Shown here in pieces: positions 6,418-11,773 of a DNA stretch of 11,773 nt. The position numbers were made by a program, and so were the translations under genes. The notes below the pieces were generated by a model. It was not told where the DNA came from, made no database searches, and saw only the letters and a program-made list of their open reading frames with translations. Source of the stretch: Clostridiales bacterium. GTDB taxonomy: Bacteria > Bacillota > Clostridia > Saccharofermentanales > Saccharofermentanaceae. The stretch spans positions 1-11,773 of the forward strand of contig JAFGGR010000131.1 of the NCBI GenBank assembly GCA_016930475.1, written 5' to 3'. The first letter of the stretch is position 1, and each line of letters opens with the position of its first letter.

Positions 6418-7470
6418 ATGAATGAAGAATACTCACTGACGAATTTACCGGATCTCAAATCGCTTAAGGCGAAAAATTACGATCAGGTCCCGGAAAAAGA
6501 ACGCCCTCAGATCAAGACCATTGGCATTCTTACGAGCGGCGGAGATGCGCCCGGCATGAACGCCAGCATTCGCGCGGTCGTTCGCGCCGCCGGCCACTTC
6601 GGGATCAAGGTTTTCGGAATTACGCGCGGCTTTCATGGTCTGTGGAAGGGAGAGTTCGATGAAATCGGGACTCGTCAGGTTTCCGAGACCTTGCAGAGAG
6701 GCGGGACTTTTCTGATGACCGCGCGGTCCAAGACCTTTGAGACCCCTGAAGGAGTCGTCAAGGGAGCCCAGATGTGCAAGGTCTTCGGTGTCGAAGTGTT
6801 GATTGTCATCGGCGGCGACGGATCCTACTGTGGTGCCAGAGATCTGGCGCGAATCGGCATTCCCGTCATTGGCCTTCCGGGAACCATCGATAACGATATT
6901 GCCTGTACGGAGTATACCATCGGTTACGATACGGCTATGAATACGGCGATGGAGGCCATCGATAAACTCCGGGATACAGCGTCTTCCCACGAGCGTTGCA
7001 GTGTCATCGAGGTCATGGGCAGAAGAGCCGGATACATCGCCCTGAACGTCGGAATCGCGACCGGGGCGGAGGTTGTTTTGATTCCCGAACTGCCGGTCGA
7101 TTTCGAGCGGGATGTGATCCGTACGATTCTCGCGTGCCGCAATATGGGGAAGAGACATTACATTGTCATCGTTGCGGAAGGCGTCGGAGACGCAACCGAT
7201 ATCGCCACCCGGATCGAGGAGGCGACGGGTATCGAGGCCAGACCGACGATCCTCGGGCACTTACAGCGGGGGGGAAGTCCGACGCTTCGGGACCGCTTGA
7301 TGGCAAGCCTTATGGGGATTCGCGCGGTGGAGTGTGTACGACAGGGGAAATTAAACCGACTGGTCGTTTATCGGAACGGAGAAATCTCGGATGTCGATAT
7401 CGAAAAAGGTCTTCAGATGAAGAAGACCATCAAAGCCGAAGAAATGGATCGATCGAAATATCTGCTGTAA
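6418..7470 (+). CDS. pfkA: ATP-dependent 6-phosphofructokinase
   Basis: 350 residues. It phosphorylates fructose 6-phosphate to fructose 1,6-bisphosphate, the committed step of glycolysis, in the cytosol. Visible motifs: TSGGDAPGMNA (39-49), GGDGS (132-136), PGTIDND (154-160, with catalytic D158, equivalent to E. coli D127), EVMGRRAGY, and GHLQRGGSPT near the end of the substrate site. Gly in GGDGS and Gly rather than Lys in PGTIDND mark the ATP-using type; pyrophosphate-using enzymes usually carry Asp and Lys there. The protein is about 30 residues longer than E. coli PfkA because of a polar N-terminal tail (1-31). No alternative start lies closer to the core, and AAAGGA (6405-6410) supports the ATG used. 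The E. coli Tyr41 nucleotide-site position appears as His. It is the first gene of a tight unit with pgsA and mutS2. Confidence 0.96.
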   Translation: MNEEYSLTNLPDLKSLKAKNYDQVPEKERPQIKTIGILTSGGDAPGMNASIRAVVRAAGHFGIKVFGITRGFHGLWKGEFDEIGTRQVSETLQRGGTFLMTARSKTFETPEGVVKGAQMCKVFGVEVLIVIGGDGSYCGARDLARIGIPVIGLPGTIDNDIACTEYTIGYDTAMNTAMEAIDKLRDTASSHERCSVIEVMGRRAGYIALNVGIATGAEVVLIPELPVDFERDVIRTILACRNMGKRHYIVIVAEGVGDATDIATRIEEATGIEARPTILGHLQRGGSPTLRDRLMASLMGIRAVECVRQGKLNRLVVYRNGEISDVDIEKGLQMKKTIKAEEMDRSKYLL

Positions 7471-7481
7471 AGGATTCATCT

Positions 7482-8120
7482 ATGGCAAGTGATCTTCGAA
7501 TGGAATGGACCGTTCCGAATATTTTGACGACCGTTCGCCTCGCGGCGATCCCTTTCATGGGGTATTTTATCTTCCGCGGCAAGGGAGAGGGAGATACCGC
7601 GTGGATGTTCAGCATGATCGCTTTTTCTTTTTTCGTCGCGATCTGGTTGACGGATGCGGCGGACGGATACATAGCGCGAAAGTATAAGATGGTTTCCGAT
7701 TTCGGGAAGATCTATGACCCGTTCGTGGACAAGGTTTTTCAATTTACGACGGCTTTCATGATGCTGCTCATCGGGAAAATGCCCCTTTGGGTGGTGATTT
7801 TTATCCTGGTCAAGGAGATTCTAATGATCCTGGGCGGAGCGTATTTTCTTCAGCAAAGAAAACTCGTGGTCCACTCGAAGTGGTACGGCAAGGTCTCGAC
7901 GGTCCTTTTTGTCATTGCGTTGGCGACCTTGTTTTTTCTTGATAAGGATACCCAATATCTCGCGCACTATATCTTCATCGCGCCGGTCCTGATGGCGACG
8001 TTTTCGACCGTTTGTTATGCCGTTACGGCCGTGCGCAATTACGAGGATCTGGGCAACGATCATGCGGATCGGGAAGCGCAAAATTCCGATCCGAATCAAG
8101 AAAACGCAAAGAGCAGTTAG
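7482..8120 (+). CDS. pgsA: CDP-alcohol phosphatidyltransferase, probably CDP-diacylglycerol--glycerol-3-phosphate transferase
   Basis: 212 residues, an integral membrane enzyme. The full CDP-alcohol phosphatidyltransferase signature D-x2-DG-x2-AR-x8-G-x3-D-x3-D is present, with D58, D61, G62, A65, R66, G75, D79 and D83; the aspartates bind metal and the cytidine nucleotide. The N-terminal WTVPNILTTVRLAAIP matches the usual PgsA opening. Hydrophobic segments are seen at about 13-30, 38-56, 85-103, 105-122, 140-156 and 165-188. The tail (about 192-212) is polar. PgsA makes phosphatidylglycerol phosphate from CDP-diacylglycerol; the fold and motif are shared with phosphatidylserine and cardiolipin synthases, so the exact alcohol is inferred. 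At 212 residues it is somewhat longer than typical PgsA (about 180-195). The ribosome binding site AAAGGA (7469-7474) overlaps the pfkA stop, so translation is probably coupled. The open frame extends upstream within pfkA, but only the ATG at 7482 fits. Confidence 0.88.
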   Translation: MASDLRMEWTVPNILTTVRLAAIPFMGYFIFRGKGEGDTAWMFSMIAFSFFVAIWLTDAADGYIARKYKMVSDFGKIYDPFVDKVFQFTTAFMMLLIGKMPLWVVIFILVKEILMILGGAYFLQQRKLVVHSKWYGKVSTVLFVIALATLFFLDKDTQYLAHYIFIAPVLMATFSTVCYAVTAVRNYEDLGNDHADREAQNSDPNQENAKSS

Positions 8121-8128
8121 GAAAATAT

Positions 8129-10570
8129 ATGATTCAGAGTTTTGAAGAAGCGGCGGACGGGTACCTTCTTAAAGGGAAGGTTCTGGATACGCTTGAGTTT
8201 AATAAAGTGAAGGCTCGATTAGTTGAACTGGCTCGTACTCCTTACGGAAAAGAGTCTTGCGACGCATTGTTTCCGAGCGGGGATTTTGATTGTGTGCGGG
8301 AGCGGATCCGTGAGACGAGTGACACCATCGCTTATTTTGATCGCGAAGGCCGCACATCGATCTCGGGCATCAACGATATCCGCGGATCGCTGAATTACGC
8401 GACGTCCGGCGGGACACTTTCCATGAAGGATCTCCTGGATATTGCCGGGTTTTTGCGTGCCGTCGAGAGGATACATAAGACGCTTGAAAAGTCCGACATC
8501 ACCGAAAATGTCTTTTGTGAGCGCATTCGACTGCTGGTCACGGAACCCTCCCTCGAGAAGGAGATTTCATTCTGCATCATTTCCGAGGAGGAGATGAACG
8601 ACCGGGCCAGTGACGCGTTGTATGTGCTCAGAAGAAAGATCCGGGATGCCCAAACGGGGATCCGGGATACTCTCGAACGCCTCATTCGCAGTCATTCATC
8701 GGATCTGCAGGAGCAACTCGTAACGCTGCGAAATGACCGCTATGTGGTCCCGGTCAAGGCGGAAAAACGCTCCGAGATCCCCGGTATCGTTCACGATACC
8801 TCATCCTCCGGGCAAACCGTATTTGTCGAGCCGATGGCGGTGGTCGAAGCGAACAACCGGATCCGCGAGTACTTGGCGGCCGAGCGCGAGGAGATCCACC
8901 GGATATTGACGGAACTTTCGGCCAAAGTCGTAACCTTCTCGGACAGCTTGCGAGCGGATATCACGCTGGTCGGAGAAATCGATTTTTTTGCGGCGAAGGC
9001 CGAGCTTGCATCGCTCATGAAGGCGACCGTTCCGCTGTTGAACCAAGACGGACGCATTGTTCTTCGGAAAGCACGGCACCCGTTGATCCCCGAAGACGTC
9101 GTTGTGCCGATCGATTTTGAGGTGGGTGTTTCTTTTCGAACACTTGTTGTTACCGGCCCGAATACGGGAGGTAAGACGGTCTCGCTCAAAACCTGCGGTC
9201 TCATGACGCTCATGACGATGGCGGGATTGGCTATCCCTTGTCTCGATCATTCCGAGGTCGCCGTTTTTCGAAAAGTACTGGCGGACATCGGTGACGAGCA
9301 GAGTATCGAGCAAAGTCTGTCGACATTTTCTTCGCACATGAGAAATCTGGTGTCAATCCTCGAGGAGGCAGACGCGTCGACCTTGGTTTTGGTCGATGAG
9401 CTGGGATCTGGAACCGACCCGTCCGAAGGCGCGGCCTTGGCGACAGCGATCCTGGACGAATTTTTTAAGCGCGGTGCGGTGACGGTTGCGACGACCCACT
9501 ATAAGGAACTCAAGGGCTATGCCATCAACACGGAAGGGGTCGAAAACGCTTGCTGTGAGTTCGATACCGATACGCTGTCACCGACGTACCGGCTTCTGAT
9601 CGGACTACCCGGAGTCAGCAACGCATTTGTTATCTCTCAGAAACTCGGGCTTCCGGAAGCGATCATCAATTCCGCCCGGACCTTTTTGACCGAGGAAGGA
9701 ATCCGTTTTGAGGAACTTCTTTCCGCCGCGGAGCAGAAGAACCGCGAAAGCGAAAAGCTCCGCAAAGAGATCCGCGACATGCGCGATCTCGTTAAGAAGC
9801 AGATCGAAGATCTGGACAAACAGCGTAAGGCGCTCGAGTCCGGCAAGCAACAGATCCTCGAGTCCGCCCGCGAAGAAAAGAAGGGCATCCTCTCCGAAAC
9901 GATCGACGAATGCGACCGCATCCTCGCCGAGATCCGGGTCGGCATCAAAGAGAAAACCCAGCGCGATGCGGAGGATATGCTCCGACGCATCAGAAACAAC
10001 CTCAGGGCCGGTATCCATGACCTCGAAGCCGAATCCCGGGACTCATCACAGCCTCGGATGCCGGGCGAAAAGCCGGACGAGCTCAAAATCGGCGAGACAT
10101 ATTATTCTTCGAAGATCGGCGGGATCGGAGTCCTTGTCAAATTGCCGGACAGCCGCGGGACGTGTGTCATTGAAGCGGGCGGTGTGCGCGTTACGGTCCC
10201 GTCGGAATCCTTGTTGATCCCGGAGGAGGAAGCCCCGGCACCCGACGCGAAGGCTTCCCGAAAGAATCGTGCCATTGGGGTCAAGCCGGTTTCGTCCGCG
10301 GAAAAAATTCGGATGAGTCGCGCGCAGAATACCATGCCGGAGTTGATGCTTCTCGGCAAAACATCGGAAGAAGCCATGATCGAACTGGATCGCTATCTGG
10401 ACGACTGCGTCCTTTCGGGGATCAAGATCGTTCGGATCGTTCACGGAAAGGGAAGCGGCGTTCTTCGCTCGGCGGTCGCCTCCATGCTCAGAAGGGATCC
10501 CCGGGTCTCGGGCTACCGTCTCGGAGGCCAAGGTGAGGGTGGCGACGGCGTGACCATCGCCGACTTATAA
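8129..10570 (+). CDS. mutS2: MutS2 family ATPase with C-terminal Smr domain
   Basis: 813 residues. MutS2 lacks the mismatch-recognition domain of MutS. In other bacteria it is linked to suppressing recombination or, in B. subtilis, to rescue of collided ribosomes. Visible: KVLDTLEFNKVKARL near the N-terminus (about 17-31), lever/clamp helices, Walker A GPNTGGKT (343-350), Walker B LVLVDE with D423 and E424 followed by LGSGTDPSEGAALA, a long charged coiled coil (about 530-640), a small beta-rich KOW-like segment (about 650-705), and a Smr domain (about 735-813). The Smr domain keeps HGKG (772-775) and G-x-GVT, but the usual LDLRG motif reads LMLLG (739-743). The ATG follows AGGA (8119-8122) that overlaps the pgsA stop. 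The protein has about 15 extra residues before the conserved start of the family. The longer upstream open frame overlaps pgsA and is not credible. Confidence 0.95.
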   Translation: MIQSFEEAADGYLLKGKVLDTLEFNKVKARLVELARTPYGKESCDALFPSGDFDCVRERIRETSDTIAYFDREGRTSISGINDIRGSLNYATSGGTLSMKDLLDIAGFLRAVERIHKTLEKSDITENVFCERIRLLVTEPSLEKEISFCIISEEEMNDRASDALYVLRRKIRDAQTGIRDTLERLIRSHSSDLQEQLVTLRNDRYVVPVKAEKRSEIPGIVHDTSSSGQTVFVEPMAVVEANNRIREYLAAEREEIHRILTELSAKVVTFSDSLRADITLVGEIDFFAAKAELASLMKATVPLLNQDGRIVLRKARHPLIPEDVVVPIDFEVGVSFRTLVVTGPNTGGKTVSLKTCGLMTLMTMAGLAIPCLDHSEVAVFRKVLADIGDEQSIEQSLSTFSSHMRNLVSILEEADASTLVLVDELGSGTDPSEGAALATAILDEFFKRGAVTVATTHYKELKGYAINTEGVENACCEFDTDTLSPTYRLLIGLPGVSNAFVISQKLGLPEAIINSARTFLTEEGIRFEELLSAAEQKNRESEKLRKEIRDMRDLVKKQIEDLDKQRKALESGKQQILESAREEKKGILSETIDECDRILAEIRVGIKEKTQRDAEDMLRRIRNNLRAGIHDLEAESRDSSQPRMPGEKPDELKIGETYYSSKIGGIGVLVKLPDSRGTCVIEAGGVRVTVPSESLLIPEEEAPAPDAKASRKNRAIGVKPVSSAEKIRMSRAQNTMPELMLLGKTSEEAMIELDRYLDDCVLSGIKIVRIVHGKGSGVLRSAVASMLRRDPRVSGYRLGGQGEGGDGVTIADL

Positions 10571-10610
10571 ATCAGGCGGCTTTTCGCAGAAGATCGAATC
10601 AATCAACGGA
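10571..10610. other. Convergent gap between mutS2 and the ApgM-type gene
   Basis: Forty bases separate the two convergent stop codons. I see no clear stem with a T run on either strand, so no intrinsic terminator can be called here. Termination may lie inside a gene end or be Rho-dependent. Confidence 0.4.
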
Positions 10611-11773
10611 TCAACAAATCGGCACCGATCGGCCGGGATCGATAAAGAAGCGGAACAGGAACGGGCCGGAATCGAAGAAGAGCCCGGTCCCGGAGGCTTC
10701 GACCTCATTATAAGCCGATGCGCCGTTCCCTTGGGGAGTATCGCTTGCATACATCATGAATGGGACGGGTTCGCTTGTGTGGGTGCGTAAAGATAGCGGA
10801 GTCGGGTGGTCGGGGAGAAACAAAATTCTGAATTCCTCTCCGGTCCGCTTTTTATTCTCGAAAAGCCAATCATGGACGGGTCCCAAAATGTCGGCATCAA
10901 TGCGTTCGATCGCCTTCACTTTCCCGGGAGGATCGCCCTGATGACCGCACTCGTCGGGGGCTTCCACGTGAAGATAAACAAAATCCTTTCCGGATCCGAA
11001 GGCCCGGATCGCGGCGTTTGCCTTGCCATTGAAATCGGTATTCAGATTCCCGGTCGCGCCGGGAACCTCGATCAGCGCCAAGCCGATCAGTCGACCGATG
11101 CCGAAAACCAGATCCACGGCGGATATCACCGCTCCGGTTTTCCCGTAGACCGACTCGAAAGAAGGGAGTTGAGGACGAGTGCCCTGACCCCAGAGCCAGA
11201 TGGAATCCGCGGTGTTTTTCCCGAGTTCCGCCCGGCGAAGATTCACCGGGTGATCGCGGAGCAAGACCTCGGATCGCGTCATTAAATCGAGAAGAAACGC
11301 CGAGCCGTCGCCCTGAGGTAGGTATCTGCATATGCTTTTTCCGCTGATATCGTGGGGAGGAGTCAGGGTCAAATCAGCCGGTCCGTTCTTCCAGACCATG
11401 CAATGGCGGTAACTGCGGCCGGCATAAAAATGAACGGTTTCGGAGGAGAGTCCGGCCTCCAACGTCGCAATCAACTCGGCGGCCTCCGCGGTGGTGATTT
11501 CACCAGCCGAATAATCCGCCATTTGGCGATCCTTGTACTCACTGTTGCCGTTACGGGATAAAGTGACTAAATTGCATCGGAAAACGACATCCTCGGGCTG
11601 CATATCGATCCCGAGACTCACCGCCTCGATCGGAGAACGGCCGGTATAATACCGGGCCGGGTCATAGCCCATGACCGCCATATTGGCCGGTCCGCTGCCC
11701 GGCTCCATGCCGTCCGGAATGGTTTGAACCATCCCGCACAACGATCGTGCGGCCAAACGGTCGGCGTTCGGAA
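10611..11773 (-). CDS. apgM: 2,3-bisphosphoglycerate-independent phosphoglycerate mutase, ApgM type (5' end outside window)
   Basis: The open frame enters from the right edge and ends at TGA (10613-10611); 387 complete codons are present. Residues just inside the edge read PNADRLA, which in the family lies about 30-40 residues after the start, so the N-terminal DG-containing metal site is missing. Visible: PDGMEPGSGPANMAVMGYDP with the presumed nucleophilic Ser at 11696-11694, YYTGRSPIEA, FRCNLVT, DYSAG, HVEAPDECGHQGD (about 10972-10934, metal ligands), and PDHPTP plus THTSEPVPFM near the C-terminus. These are hallmarks of the archaeal-type, alkaline-phosphatase-superfamily mutase, which interconverts 3- and 2-phosphoglycerate in the cytosol. 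The same family includes bacterial proteins proposed to be homoserine kinases, so the reaction is not settled. It is convergent with mutS2. The TTG at 11756 is an internal codon, not the start. Confidence 0.9.
   Translation of the reverse strand, partial: PNADRLAARSLCGMVQTIPDGMEPGSGPANMAVMGYDPARYYTGRSPIEAVSLGIDMQPEDVVFRCNLVTLSRNGNSEYKDRQMADYSAGEITTAEAAELIATLEAGLSSETVHFYAGRSYRHCMVWKNGPADLTLTPPHDISGKSICRYLPQGDGSAFLLDLMTRSEVLLRDHPVNLRRAELGKNTADSIWLWGQGTRPQLPSFESVYGKTGAVISAVDLVFGIGRLIGLALIEVPGATGNLNTDFNGKANAAIRAFGSGKDFVYLHVEAPDECGHQGDPPGKVKAIERIDADILGPVHDWLFENKKRTGEEFRILFLPDHPTPLSLRTHTSEPVPFMMYASDTPQGNGASAYNEVEASGTGLFFDSGPFLFRFFIDPGRSVPIC

Noticed and set aside
6445..7260. Minus-strand open frame of 271 codons inside pfkA
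   Set aside because: It is antisense to an intact PfkA with all motifs; no protein family is recognisable.
6996..7481. Upstream extension of the pgsA frame through pfkA
   Set aside because: The translation is low-complexity, Arg/Gly-rich and overlaps pfkA out of frame; the ATG at 7482 has a ribosome binding site and starts a normal PgsA.
8012..8128. Upstream extension of the mutS2 frame into pgsA
   Set aside because: It has no family similarity and no ribosome binding site; the ATG at 8129 is well supported.
10806..11285. Plus-strand open frame of 159 codons opposite the ApgM-type gene
   Set aside because: It is antisense to the metal-binding core of a clearly recognised enzyme.

Overview
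This is an ordinary but informative chromosomal window from a bacterium, most likely Bacillota and probably class Clostridia. The taxonomic call is inference. It rests on AGGAGG-like ribosome binding sites, a Gram-positive (DinR-type) LexA operator, dnaE followed by pfkA (a gene order common in Firmicutes), a MutS2 with a Smr domain, a DnaE with an active-looking PHP domain plus a clostridial-style C-terminal domain, and an ApgM-type phosphoglycerate mutase. Coding density is high, and every gene except the two cut by the window edges is intact. I saw no RNA gene, insertion sequence, CRISPR array or phage feature, and no stretch longer than about 220 bases lacks a gene.

Layout. Positions 1-296 (minus) hold the 5' end of a branched-chain amino acid aminotransferase (ilvE), cut by the left edge. 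A divergent intergenic region (297-515) carries promoter-like elements for both directions, a perfect LexA box (GAAC-AATT-GTTC, 470-481) and a strong Shine-Dalgarno. It leads into uvrB (GTG start at 516), followed 15 bases later by dnaE; these two look like one SOS-controlled transcription unit. After dnaE, a 142-base gap holds a good sigma-A-type promoter (TTCACG-17-TATAAT). This starts a second tight unit: pfkA, a pgsA-like CDP-alcohol phosphatidyltransferase, and mutS2, with gaps of only 11 and 8 bases and ribosome binding sites overlapping the preceding stop codons. The right end (10611-11773, minus) holds a convergent ApgM-type gene cut by the window edge.

How the genes work together. 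UvrB (nucleotide excision repair), DnaE (polymerase III alpha) and MutS2 (MutS-family ATPase with Smr domain) are DNA maintenance proteins. PfkA and ApgM are glycolytic enzymes of the upper and lower halves of the pathway, the PgsA-like protein makes phospholipid headgroups in the membrane, and IlvE does the last step of Val/Leu/Ile synthesis. No wholly new system is visible. The points most worth a second look are the LexA box placed over the -35 of a uvrB-dnaE unit, the predicted proofreading PHP domain and proline-rich linker of DnaE, the altered Smr motif in MutS2, and the unresolved function of the ApgM-family gene.
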